Shown: positions 51,141-59,652, counted from the stretch's first letter. The stretch is 64,000 nt of DNA from Patulibacter americanus DSM 16676 (GCF_000420025.1 NZ_ATUD01000006.1:1-64000); one strand, 5' to 3'. The notes: a model not told the origin generated them from the sequence alone. A program made the numbers and translations.

Positions 51141-52057
51141 TGTCTCCGGCCGAGTTCCTGACGGATCTCTTCAACCCCGATCTGGCGTTCCTGCCGAAGG
51201 CCCTCCTGATCGCGGTGATGTCGTCGATCGTCTGCGGCGTCGTCGGGTGCTACGTCGTCCTGCGTGGCATGGCGTTCATCGGCGACGCGGTCGCCCACGC
51301 CGTCTTCCCCGGGCTCGCCGTCGCGTTCGTGCTGAGCGGCAGCCTGGTCATCGGGGGCACCGTGGCGGGCGTCCTCACCGCCGTGCTCGTCGCCGTGTTC
51401 TCCCAGAACCGGCGCCTGAAGGAGGACTCGATCATCGGCGTCTTCTTCGTCGCGGCCTTCGCGCTGGGCATCGTGATCATCTCGCGCGCCCCCGGCTACG
51501 CCGGCTCGCTCCAGCAGTTCCTCTTCGGCTCCATCACGGGGATCCCCGACGAGGACCTGTTCATCGTCGCCGGCACCGGCCTGGTCGTGCTGGGCGTCGT
51601 CCTCGTGCTGCACAAGGAGCTCGTGACGATCTCGCTCGACCGCGAGACCGCCCGTGCGCTCGGCGTGCCCGTCTTCTGGCTCGACCTCGTGCTCTACGTG
51701 CTCGTGACCCTCGCGGTGGTCATCAGCGTGCAGACGATCGGCAACATCCTCGTGCTCGCCCTGCTCATCACGCCGGCCGCGACCGCCCGCCTGCTGACGG
51801 ACCGGCTCGGGGTGATGATGGTGCTGGCCCCGCTGATCGGCGCGGTCTCGGCGCTCGTCGGCCTGTACGTCTCGTGGTCGTGGGACTTCCCGACGGGCGG
51901 GACGATCGTCCTGGTGCTGACGGCGGCGTTCCTCGCCGCGTGGTTCCTCGCGCCGCGGCAGGGGCTGCTCAGCAAGGCCCTGGCCACCCGCCGCGATGCC
52001 ACCGGGACGCCGCCCGTCGCCGCCGCGGGTGGCCAGGGCGTCGACGGTCCGGTGTGA
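51140..52057 (+). CDS. anchored-repeat ABC transporter permease (ZnuB/MntB type)
   Basis: 305 aa with eight or nine hydrophobic helices. The ABC-3 family pattern is clear: CGVVGCYVVLRGMAFIGDAVAHAVFPGLAVAF (the helix bearing HAVFPG) and SVQTIGNILVLALLITPAATARLL. It forms the membrane channel for the metal handed over by the lipoprotein at 47702. It overlaps the ATPase gene by one base and ends the first transcription unit; the next Fur/Zur-like box lies 51 bases beyond its stop. Confidence 0.92.
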   Translation: MSPAEFLTDLFNPDLAFLPKALLIAVMSSIVCGVVGCYVVLRGMAFIGDAVAHAVFPGLAVAFVLSGSLVIGGTVAGVLTAVLVAVFSQNRRLKEDSIIGVFFVAAFALGIVIISRAPGYAGSLQQFLFGSITGIPDEDLFIVAGTGLVVLGVVLVLHKELVTISLDRETARALGVPVFWLDLVLYVLVTLAVVISVQTIGNILVLALLITPAATARLLTDRLGVMMVLAPLIGAVSALVGLYVSWSWDFPTGGTIVLVLTAAFLAAWFLAPRQGLLSKALATRRDATGTPPVAAAGGQGVDGPV

Positions 52058-52107
52058 CACCCGGTCGCGCGGGTGTCGCCCATGATGGCCGCCTGGGTCC
52101 GCTAAGC

Positions 52108-52122
52108 TGAGAATGAATCTCA
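52108..52122. promoter_or_regulatory. Fur/Zur-like box 2
   Basis: TGAGAAT-G-AATCTCA is a 7-1-7 palindrome with one mismatch, followed one base later by TATTGT, a likely -10 for the operon beginning at 52223. The layout is repeated at the 59573 box on the other strand. Confidence 0.72.
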
Positions 52123-52222
52123 CTATTGTTTCATTGGGTCGCGTGCCCCGCCCCCGCTGTCCCCCGGGCACGGGCGTCGTACGACCCGGCGCCGCCACGT
52201 CCCTCCGCCTCCAGGTGACCCC

Positions 52223-52894
52223 ATGACCGCTTCATCCTTCATCCCCCGCCGTCGCACGCCCGCGGCCATCGCCGCCGTCGGCGCCTCCGCCCTCGTCCTC
52301 TCCGCCGCGGGGCCGCTCGCGGCGACGCCCGCGTCCGCCGCGACGACGATCAGCTCCGGCCACGTCGACGCCGTGAGCGGCCGGATCGTCAAGGGGCGCC
52401 TGCGGATGTTCGTGAAGGACGGGTCCACGGGCTCCGGCCGCGTGCAGTGGCGCGATCCCTCCACGGTCGTCCTCCGCCTGAACGATCGCGCGAAGGTCAA
52501 GCTGCCCGGCGGCCTGTCCTTCGTCGGGCCCACGGGCTCGTCGGCGTGGCTGATCCCCCAGGTCCAGCGCTCGGGCGTCGTCTGGGCCGGGTGGAACACG
52601 GAGGAGCTGAGCACGAAGCAGCTCCGCGGGCCGCTGCGGTGGAGCCTGCGCAAGGTCACCGGGCCCGGCCGCGCCGTGATTTACCAGACCGGGTCGTTCG
52701 GCGATGCCTCCGTGCTCTTCAGCTCCGCCAAGCGCTTCCCGCAGTCCACGTCGGTTCCGCTCGGCGTGCACGTGCACGGCAACTGGGCCTTCACGAAGCG
52801 CGGGACGTACCGCATGAGCTTCGCGCTCCAGGGCACGTCCCGCGCCGGCCGCAGCCTGAAGGCGAACGGCACGCTGCGCGTCCGCGTCGGGTGA
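52223..52894 (+). CDS. secreted single-domain surface protein (TIGR03769 type)
   Basis: 223 aa. A signal peptide ends near ATPASAATT (residue 37). One surface-anchored domain follows, with SSGHVDAVSGRIVKGRLRM, WLIPQVQRSGVVWAGWNTEEL and GVHVHGNWAFTKRGTYRMSF. No C-terminal anchor is present, so it is released or bound to other surface components. It is the first gene after box 2. The conserved His residues (GHVD, HVHGNW) are candidates for metal binding, which is inference. Confidence 0.85.
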   Translation: MTASSFIPRRRTPAAIAAVGASALVLSAAGPLAATPASAATTISSGHVDAVSGRIVKGRLRMFVKDGSTGSGRVQWRDPSTVVLRLNDRAKVKLPGGLSFVGPTGSSAWLIPQVQRSGVVWAGWNTEELSTKQLRGPLRWSLRKVTGPGRAVIYQTGSFGDASVLFSSAKRFPQSTSVPLGVHVHGNWAFTKRGTYRMSFALQGTSRAGRSLKANGTLRVRVG

Positions 52895-52952
52895 TCCGCG
52901 GCTGATCCCGCACGCCCCTTCCCGAGCCCCGATGACCCCGAGGACCCCTTCC

Positions 52953-54545
52953 ATGCCCCGTCCCGCCCCGTCCCGCACGCCCCGACGTGCCATCACGGTG
53001 CTCGCCGCCTCGGCGATCGCCGTGCTGACCCCGCTGTTCGGGACGGCGATCGCCGACGCCCGGCCGTACGTGCTGCACAAGGGGCACGTCGACGCCATCG
53101 CGCCCCTCGTCCAGGACGGGAGGTTCCAGCTCCAGGTCAACGACGACACGCTGCTCTACGGGCCCAAGGCGTACCGCGGCGTCGACGACGTGCTCTTCGC
53201 CGTCAGCGACGAGGCGAAGGCCATCTCTCCGGGAGGCGCCTACGCGCTCTTCGCGCCGGCCGGGGAGCCGCTGTGGCTCATCCCGCAGGGCCAGAACCCG
53301 GCAGCGGTGTGGGCGGGCTGGTCGACCGAGAACGACTCCCTCCGGAACGGGGCGTTCGCCGGCGGTGCGGCGGGGCTGTTCGACTTCGAGCTCGTCGACC
53401 ACGACGGCCCCGGCGAGGTCTACGACTTCCAGACCGGCGGCTTCGGGCAGATCATGCCGGTCTGGACGAGCGACCGCGCCCTGCGGGCGGCCAATCCGGC
53501 GTGGAAGGACCGGTGGACCGTGCCCGCGGGCAGCCACGTCCACTCGAACTGGGTCTTCACGCGGCCGGGTGCGCACCACCTGACGTTCCGGGTCTCCGGC
53601 ACGCGAAGCTCCGACGGGGCTCGCCTCTCGGCGACCGCCCGCTACCACTTCTTCGTCGGTGCGCTGCCGTCAGCGCCGCCGGCGACCGGGGGTGCCACGG
53701 ACGGCGCCGGGGTGCCCGACCTCGAGGTCGACGGCCTCGACCAGGAGAACACCGCCGGCGCGACGGTCAGCCTCCGCGCCGCGCAGGACCCGGTGACGGA
53801 CCGCTCCGACGTTCGGTGGTTCTCGCGGGCCGACGCCGAGGCCGAGTGGGCGCCCCTCGCCGGCGCCGCGGGAGCGACGACGACGGTCACGGCCACGGAC
53901 GAGCTCGCGGGACGCCAGATCCAGGCGCGGCTGTACGACGCCCAGGACGTGCCGATCGCCCGGTCCGTGCCCCAGGCGCTGCGCGTGCAGGGCGCCGTCC
54001 CCGCGCCGGGTCCGACGCCGACCCCGGATGTCCCGGCCCCGACGCCCGACGCGCCGACGCCCGACCCGGTTCCGACCCCCGCACCCGCATCCGCACCAGC
54101 TCCCGCGCCGGTGCCGGCTCCGGCATCGGCCCCCGGGGCGGCCGTCGCCGGCGGTGCGTCGTCGGCCCCACCCATCAAGGGTGTGCGGATCGCCGCGTCG
54201 GCGGGGCTGCGCACGGTGGCGCGGTCCGGGGTGACGGTGCGGCTGGCCGCGCCCGTCCCCGGCTCGCGCGTCAGCGCCGAGCTGACGGCGACGGGCGCCG
54301 CCGCGCGCCGGCTCGGCCTCGCCGCGCCGGACGGACGCCGCACGGTCGCCCGGGCCAAGGTCCTGCGCACCGGTGCGGGCGACGAGGTCCGCCTCGTCGT
54401 CCGGCCGTCCGCGGCGGTCCGCGCACGCCTCGCACGCAGCCGGGCCACGGCGGTCTCCCTCCGTCTCTCGGTCGTCGTGACGTCCCCGCAGGGGCAGCGC
54501 AGCCGCGTCACGCGCACGCTCGTGGTCCGGGGCGCGGCACGATGA
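52953..54545 (+). CDS. secreted multidomain surface protein (TIGR03773-like)
   Basis: 530 aa. After a signal peptide comes a TIGR03769-type domain (KGHVDAIAPLVQDGRFQLQV to GSHVHSNWVFTRPGAHHLTF). An Ig-like repeat (LEVDGLDQENTAGATVSLRA to IPQ-like end, about 245-330) follows, then a Pro/Ala linker and a C-terminal beta domain (VRIAASAGLRTVARSGVTVRL). The Ig-like and C-terminal domains are homologous to those in the protein encoded at 58042. GAGGA 12 bases upstream selects ATG 52953 over 52932. It overlaps the next gene by four bases. Confidence 0.83.
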   Translation: MPRPAPSRTPRRAITVLAASAIAVLTPLFGTAIADARPYVLHKGHVDAIAPLVQDGRFQLQVNDDTLLYGPKAYRGVDDVLFAVSDEAKAISPGGAYALFAPAGEPLWLIPQGQNPAAVWAGWSTENDSLRNGAFAGGAAGLFDFELVDHDGPGEVYDFQTGGFGQIMPVWTSDRALRAANPAWKDRWTVPAGSHVHSNWVFTRPGAHHLTFRVSGTRSSDGARLSATARYHFFVGALPSAPPATGGATDGAGVPDLEVDGLDQENTAGATVSLRAAQDPVTDRSDVRWFSRADAEAEWAPLAGAAGATTTVTATDELAGRQIQARLYDAQDVPIARSVPQALRVQGAVPAPGPTPTPDVPAPTPDAPTPDPVPTPAPASAPAPAPVPAPASAPGAAVAGGASSAPPIKGVRIAASAGLRTVARSGVTVRLAAPVPGSRVSAELTATGAAARRLGLAAPDGRRTVARAKVLRTGAGDEVRLVVRPSAAVRARLARSRATAVSLRLSVVVTSPQGQRSRVTRTLVVRGAAR

Positions 54546-55696
54546 CCCGCACCACGGTGCGGCATCGCCGCGGGGTCGTGCTGCTGACGCTCGTCGGCAG
54601 TCTCCTGGGTGCGGGTCCGGCGAGCGCCGCGGACCCGGTCACGTTGTCCGCGGGGCACGTCGACTACGGGGTCCGGGTCGTCGGCGGGGCCCTCCGCAGC
54701 CAGGTCAAGGACGGCACGGGGCCGACGGTCGTATGGCGCGAGCCCGGCGACGTGCGGTTCCGCCTGACCGCCGCCGCGCGGACGACCGTGCCGAGCTCGT
54801 CCTCCTTCGGGTTCCTCGGCACGGCGGGCGCCACGACGTGGCTCGTCCCGCAGAGCCAGAAGGCCGACGTCGTGTGGCTGGGGTGGAACACGGAGGAGCT
54901 GACCCCGGCGAGCGGTGCCACCGGAACGGTGACCTGAAGCCTCGACGAGGTCGCCGGGCCCGGGCGGGTCGGCGTGTTCACGACCGACGCGTTCGGCTCG
55001 CCGAGCATCATCTTCGACAGCGGCGACGGGCTGCCCGACCGGCACACCGTGCCGCTCGGCGTGCACGCGCACGGCAACTGGGGCTTCTCGGCCCCGGGCA
55101 CCTACACCCTGCGCTTCACGCACCGCGCGACGGTCGGCGGCGCCGTCCAGGAGGACACCCGGACCACGACCGTCGTCGTCGACGACGTGACGCCGGGCGG
55201 CGGCAACCCCGGCGGCGGTGCGGGCAGCGGCCCGGCACCCGCGCCGGGCGGCGGATCCGGCGGGGGAGCCGGGAACGCCCCGGGCGCGGGACCGGCCCCG
55301 GGCGGGGGCGGCGGCACCCCCGGCGCCGGCGGCGCCGCTCCGGCCTCGTCGTCGGTCGCTGTCCGCTCCCGCACGGCGCGCATGACTTCGGGCCGCCGGG
55401 TGGCGCTGCGCGTGCGTTGCGTCGCGGCGAAGGGCACGTGCCGCGGCACCGTGACGCTCACGTCCGCCTCCCGCATCACGGTGGCCGGGAAGCGCCGCAC
55501 CGTGCGCATCGGCCGGGCGTCCGTCGCCGTCCCGGCGGGGAAGACGCGGACGGTTCGCGTGCGGGTCGCCAGGCGGCTCGCGGGCGAGCTGCGCGGTCGC
55601 CGATCGCCGTCGCTGAAGGTCCGCGCCGCGGTCCGGGCGACCGTCGACGGTCGGCCGCGGACCAGGACGTCGCGGGTCGCCCTGCGGGTGCGGTGA
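54542..55696 (+). pseudogene. surface repeat protein interrupted by one in-frame TGA
   Basis: The frame from ATG 54542 encodes a signal peptide and most of a TIGR03769 domain, then meets TGA at 54935-54937 and continues open in the same frame to 55696 (384 codons plus stop). Aligned with the protein at 52223 (LRWSLRKVTGPG), the stop replaces a conserved Trp (VT*SLDEVAGPG), so TGG became TGA. After the domain come a Gly/Pro linker and a C-terminal beta domain. The gene is either newly inactivated, misread in sequencing, or read through. Start and stop overlap its neighbours by four bases. Confidence 0.85.
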
Positions 55697-56922
55697 ACGT
55701 GGCCGGGACCCCTGCTGGGTCCGTCGTCGCGGCACCCGGTGCCGCCCGATCGACATCGCCGCTCCGTGCCGTGGCCGCCGGGTTCGCCCTGGTGCTCGGG
55801 GTGCTGACGGCCCTGCTCGGGGCCTCGGGTGCCGTCGCGGCCCCCGCCGTCGAGGTGACGGTCGGAGGGCGCCCGACGACGCTCACGGCCGACCGGATCG
55901 CCGCCGAGGCGGACGTCGCGGGCGACAACTGGGGTGGTCCGGGAGGAGGCGTCCCCGGAGGCGACGCGCTGTCGTTGCGCAAGGTGGTCGAGCTCGCCGG
56001 CGGCGATCCCGCACGGGTGCGGGGGCTCGTCCTCACCGGCACGGACGGCCGCGCCGTGGAGCTGGACGGGGGTGCGCTCGAGGAGCCGCCCCCGTTCGGC
56101 ACCGGGCCGGCGATCCCGCCGCTCTTCTGGGCCGACGGCGACGGCGTGCACTTCGCGCGCTCCGCCGCCGACGGCACGCTGGAGGACCGCATCGACGTCG
56201 CCGGCGACGGGCGGTTGACCCTCGCGGTCGACGGCGGAGCGACCGTGGCGGTGACGGCCACGGCGGACCGCCGCAGCGCGCGGACGCGTCAGACGGTGCG
56301 CTTCGTGGCCGAGGCACCCGACGCCGGCGAGGGCGCGACGTTCCGGTGGCGGTTCGGCGACGGCACGACCGGGGAGGGCCGCGAGGTCCGACATCGATTC
56401 GACAAGACGGGGAGCTATGACGTGACGGTGACGGTGACGGACGGGGACCGGGAGGGCACCGCTGAGCCGGTGTCCGTGCGGGTCGGCCGCGGGAAGGCGA
56501 AACGGGCCGCGGACCCGGCGCGGTCCCCCGGCACGAAGCGGACGTCCACCGCGCCCAGGTCGGGCGTCGACCGTGCGCCCTCGTCGGCCGGCGGCGACGC
56601 CTCGAACCCGTCCTCGACCGGCCCGTCGGCACCGCCGTCCCGCCGCTCGCCCGGTCCTCGGGCGTCCGAGCGCAAGGCCGCGGCCGCCGACCGCCCCGCG
56701 CCGGCGGCGAAGCGGCCGTCCCCGCCGACGCTGCGCGGCGAGCTGCTCGACACGTCGGAGCCCGCGGCCACGGCCGCCGCCGCCCGCACCACCGCGCGTC
56801 CCGCGTCGGGCGAGGACGATGCGCTCGATCCCACCGTCATGAGCGCCGGCGGCGCCGTCGTCGTGCTGCTCTCGGGAGCCGGCGTCGAGGCCTGGCGCAG
56901 CCGTCGCCGGAGGATCCGATGA
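55693..56922 (+). CDS. PKD-domain membrane-anchored surface protein
   Basis: 409 aa from GTG 55693, overlapping the previous stop by four bases (GTGA). A signal segment (about 25-50) is followed by a beta-rich domain (VEVTVGGRPTTLTADRI to LAVDGGATVAVTA), then a PKD domain (ATFRWRFGDGTTGEG to GSYDVTVTVTDG). A long Ser/Pro/Ala low-complexity stalk precedes a C-terminal helix (SAGGAVVVLLSGAGVEAW) with an Arg-rich cytoplasmic tail. It would span the wall and link surface parts to the ExbB/DUF2149 pair encoded next, with which it is translationally coupled. Confidence 0.82.
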   Translation: MNVAGTPAGSVVAAPGAARSTSPLRAVAAGFALVLGVLTALLGASGAVAAPAVEVTVGGRPTTLTADRIAAEADVAGDNWGGPGGGVPGGDALSLRKVVELAGGDPARVRGLVLTGTDGRAVELDGGALEEPPPFGTGPAIPPLFWADGDGVHFARSAADGTLEDRIDVAGDGRLTLAVDGGATVAVTATADRRSARTRQTVRFVAEAPDAGEGATFRWRFGDGTTGEGREVRHRFDKTGSYDVTVTVTDGDREGTAEPVSVRVGRGKAKRAADPARSPGTKRTSTAPRSGVDRAPSSAGGDASNPSSTGPSAPPSRRSPGPRASERKAAAADRPAPAAKRPSPPTLRGELLDTSEPAATAAAARTTARPASGEDDALDPTVMSAGGAVVVLLSGAGVEAWRSRRRRIR

Positions 56923-57569
56923 GTCCGCTCCTGCTGGCCGACATCGAGTCGGACGTGATCTTCCGCGTCGCCGACGCGCTCCGCGTGCCGGTCCTCGTGC
57001 TGACGCTGCTCGCGCTGCTGTGGCTCCTCTGGGAGTGCGGCGCGTTCGCCGTCGAGCTCGTCCGCCGCCGGCGCCGCGACTTCCGGCGACTCGACGCCGC
57101 CGCCGCGGGGGTCCGCGAGTCGCTCGTCGCCGGGCGCGACCGCGGCGTCGTGGCCTCGGAGGTCCAGGCGGTCGCGTGGAGCGGCGAGATGGGCCGCACC
57201 CTGGACTTCATGGTCCGGGAGGTCGGGACGCCGGGCGACGAACAGCGGCTCTCGAAGGCGCTGGCCGACTTCGACTTCGGCTCGCTCCGGCGGCTCGAAC
57301 GCACGCGCCTGCTCGTCCGGGCCGGCCCCGCGCTGGGGCTGATGGGCACGCTCATCCCGCTCTCGCCCGCCCTCGCCGGCCTGGCCCGCGGCGACGTGCA
57401 GACGCTGACGGAGAACCTCCGCGTCGCCTTCAGCGTCACGGTCCTCGGCCTGCTGATCGGCGCCGTCGCGTTCGGGATCTCCCTCGTCCGCGACCGGCTC
57501 TACGGGCAGGACCTCTCCGACCTGGAGTACCTCGCGGCCGCCGTGACCCGCAAGGCGGACGGCGCGTGA
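56919..57569 (+). CDS. MotA/TolQ/ExbB-family proton channel
   Basis: 216 aa with three membrane helices: VLVLTLLALLWLLWECGAF near the start, then LVRAGPALGLMGTLIPLSPALAGL and FSVTVLGLLIGAVAFGISLV in the second half. The spacing and the GPALGLMGTLIPL motif are typical of ExbB/TolQ. These pentameric channels use proton flow to move partner proteins. The DUF2149 protein that follows with a four-base overlap is its likely ExbD-like partner. Confidence 0.88.
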   Translation: MSPLLLADIESDVIFRVADALRVPVLVLTLLALLWLLWECGAFAVELVRRRRRDFRRLDAAAAGVRESLVAGRDRGVVASEVQAVAWSGEMGRTLDFMVREVGTPGDEQRLSKALADFDFGSLRRLERTRLLVRAGPALGLMGTLIPLSPALAGLARGDVQTLTENLRVAFSVTVLGLLIGAVAFGISLVRDRLYGQDLSDLEYLAAAVTRKADGA

Positions 57570-57892
57570 GCATCGAGGTGCGGCGCAGCGCGAACAGCCG
57601 CGCGGACCGTGGGGGCGACCCGCTCGACGGCCTGGTGAACCTGTTCGACCTCGGCATCGTGCTGGCCGTCGCGTTCATGCTCGCGGCGCTGTCGTCGCTG
57701 AAGATCGCGGAGGACGGCTCGCGCGTGCAGCCGAAGGGCGCGGCGCGGGACGAGCGGACCGTCGTCGTCCGCCCCGACCAGGAGGTCGCGCCGGCGAAGA
57801 CGGCCGGGGGCCGGGCGGTCGGGCGCGGCAAGGCCGTCGGCCGGGTCTACGAGCTCGCGGACGGCCGGACGATCGTGGTCCGCGACCGCTGA
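57566..57892 (+). CDS. DUF2149-family ExbD-like single-helix protein
   Basis: 108 aa from GTG 57566, overlapping the ExbB-like gene by four bases. It has one membrane helix near the N-terminus, NLFDLGIVLAVAFMLAALSS, with an Asp at its start, as in ExbD/TolR where that Asp is part of the proton path. A short basic extracytoplasmic tail follows (VGRVYELADGRTIVVRDR). In archaea DUF2149 genes also sit next to ExbB-like genes. Partnership with the channel is inferred from topology and operon order. Confidence 0.83.
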   Translation: MSIEVRRSANSRADRGGDPLDGLVNLFDLGIVLAVAFMLAALSSLKIAEDGSRVQPKGAARDERTVVVRPDQEVAPAKTAGGRAVGRGKAVGRVYELADGRTIVVRDR

Positions 57893-57928
57893 GGGCGCGG
57901 GACGGGGCCCGAGACGTGGCGCCCCGAG

Positions 57929-58040
57929 CCGACGCACGAGGCGCCGCCCCGGGAGCGCGGTGCCGCGGACCGACGCGGGAAGCGCCGGCCCGCGAGCGCG
58001 GTGCCACGGACCGACGCGCGAGGCGCCGGCCCGGGGCGGG
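57929..58040. repeat. 41-bp tandem repeat, about 2.7 units
   Basis: Units starting CCGACGC begin at 57929, 57970 and 58011, exactly 41 bases apart, with a few mismatches. Each holds GGCGCC and GAGCGCGGTGCC-type segments. The array fills the gap between the convergent ends of the DUF2149 gene and the repeat-protein gene. Confidence 0.75.
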
Positions 58041-58041
58041 A

Positions 58042-59505
58042 TCACCCGCGGACGGTCGTCCGGCGGGTGCTGCGCACGACGGTGCCGTCCGCGGAGCGGA
58101 CGGTCGCGGCCAGCGTGATCCGCAGCGCGCCGCGGACCTTGCCGAGGGCCCGGCGGTGCTTCGTCGCGAGCTTGATGCGCACGACGGCGCTGCCGGCCTT
58201 CGTCTTCGTCGTGGAGGCCGTGCCGAGCGTCACCGTGCGGGCGCCCTTGGGCACCCGCAGGCCGGCGCGGCGGGCGGCGGAGGCCGGGATCGTGGCCTTC
58301 ACCGTCACGCGGCCGGCGCCGTTCAACCGCACCGTGGAGCGCAGCACGCCCTGACGACGCAGCGTGGCGAGGGAGCGGACGGCCGACGGCGTCACGGCGA
58401 CGCTCGAGGCCGGCGCGACCACCGGAGCCGGGGCCGCGGCGGGAGCCGGGGTCGGCGCGGGCGCCGGGGCGGGCGTCGGGCCGGGCTCGGGGACCGCCGG
58501 GTCGACCGGGGCGGCGGCGTGGTCGCGGACCCGCAGCGTCACGGGCTCCGACTCGGCGACGACCTCGTGGTCGTGGCCGTAGAGCTTGGCCTGCACGAGG
58601 CAGCCCTCGTGACGCAGGTCGGCGGTCGCGGTCCACGTGTCGGTCGCGTTGCTCGGCTCGATGGTCCAGTCGCCGCCGGCGCAGCGGACGAACCAGTGCC
58701 AGTGATCCAGGCCCGTGGCCGGGTTCTGCTGCGCCTTGAGCGCGATCGGGTCACCCGGGTGGTAGTGGTCGCGCAGGCCGCCGACGGTCAGGGCCGTCTG
58801 GACGGGGGCGTGGTCCTCGACGTGGATCGTCACGGGCTCCGACGCGACGGAGAAGTGGCGGGCGAGCACCTGGCAACCGTCGAGGGCCGGGGTCGCGGCG
58901 ACCGTCAGCGGCAGACCGGCCTTCGCGTCGGCGACGGGGCTCCAGGCGGTGTCGGTGCCGCAACGCTGGTACCAGCGGTACTGGGCGTTGAGCGTCGCGG
59001 GGGCCGGCGTGATGGTGGCGGCCAGGTCGAGGGGGTCGCCCGAGTGGTAGTGGGCCTTCGCGCCGGTGACGGCGACCGTCGGCATCGCCGGACCCGTTCC
59101 GTGGTCGTCGATGTCGATCGTCGCCGGGGCGGACTCGGCGACGACGGCGTGCGCCTCGCCGAACAGCCGGACGACGACCTTGCAGCCGTGCAGCGCCGGC
59201 GCGGCGGTGAGCTGCATCGTCTTCGACGCGCCGGGGACGACGGTCCAGTCCGTCGCCGTGCCGCACCGGTGGTACCAGTGGTAGTGGCTGTTGCCCGTGT
59301 CGGGCGTCTGGGTGACGGCGAGCGAGACGGTGCCGCCCGAGTGGTAGTGGCCGCTGAGGCCGGTGATCGCCAGCGCGGGCGCCGGGTCGGCGGCCTGCGC
59401 GGCGGCGGAGCTGGCGCCGACGCCGGCCGCCAGGACGGCGGCGACGGCGACGGCGGTGCGGGCGAGCCGTGAGGGCCGGGTCGCAGGGGGAAGGGGGGAA
59501 GTCAT
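58042..59505 (-). CDS. secreted histidine-rich three-repeat surface protein
   Basis: 487 aa. After a signal peptide (to about residue 36) come three Ig-like repeats of about 95 residues. Each begins with a HYHSGG/HYHPGD motif, has a His/Trp/Arg-Cys segment (SHYHWYHRCG, LDHWHWFVRC) and a second Cys, suggesting one disulfide and a His cluster per repeat. A Pro/Ala linker and a C-terminal beta domain follow. Both domain types recur in the protein at 52953, but without the His-rich motifs. With a Fur/Zur-like box in its promoter, a metal-scavenging role is plausible. Confidence 0.82.
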   Translation of the reverse strand: MTSPLPPATRPSRLARTAVAVAAVLAAGVGASSAAAQAADPAPALAITGLSGHYHSGGTVSLAVTQTPDTGNSHYHWYHRCGTATDWTVVPGASKTMQLTAAPALHGCKVVVRLFGEAHAVVAESAPATIDIDDHGTGPAMPTVAVTGAKAHYHSGDPLDLAATITPAPATLNAQYRWYQRCGTDTAWSPVADAKAGLPLTVAATPALDGCQVLARHFSVASEPVTIHVEDHAPVQTALTVGGLRDHYHPGDPIALKAQQNPATGLDHWHWFVRCAGGDWTIEPSNATDTWTATADLRHEGCLVQAKLYGHDHEVVAESEPVTLRVRDHAAAPVDPAVPEPGPTPAPAPAPTPAPAAAPAPVVAPASSVAVTPSAVRSLATLRRQGVLRSTVRLNGAGRVTVKATIPASAARRAGLRVPKGARTVTLGTASTTKTKAGSAVVRIKLATKHRRALGKVRGALRITLAATVRSADGTVVRSTRRTTVRG

Positions 59506-59532
59506 CGGACGTCCTAGGTCGAGAGACGAGGC

Positions 59533-59557
59533 GTGGCGCCGAACGGTTCGGCGCCAC
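59533..59557 (-). other. 25-base perfect hairpin in the 5' leader
   Basis: GTGGCGCCGAAC-G-GTTCGGCGCCAC lies between box 3 and the start of the repeat-protein gene, within its predicted untranslated leader. It could affect mRNA stability or act as a site for a dimeric protein. Confidence 0.5.
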
Positions 59558-59572
59558 GGGCGATGACAATAC

Positions 59573-59587
59573 TGAGAATCAATCCTA
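59573..59587 (-). promoter_or_regulatory. Fur/Zur-like box 3
   Basis: On the minus strand: TAGGATT-G-ATTCTCA, followed one base later by TATTGT. This is the same box-to-TATTGT layout as box 2, though one half-site is weaker. It lies 68 bases before the histidine-rich protein's start. Confidence 0.6.
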
Positions 59588-59652
59588 TGTAGGACGCGTG
59601 TCGACCCGGCGGTGCGCGGCGGCAGGCGTGGCCGCCGCGCACCGCGACGCGC

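Noticed and set aside
54935-54937. TGA as a selenocysteine codon
   Set aside because: The homologous residue is Trp, the domain is not a redox enzyme, and I see no selenocysteine machinery or insertion element nearby.
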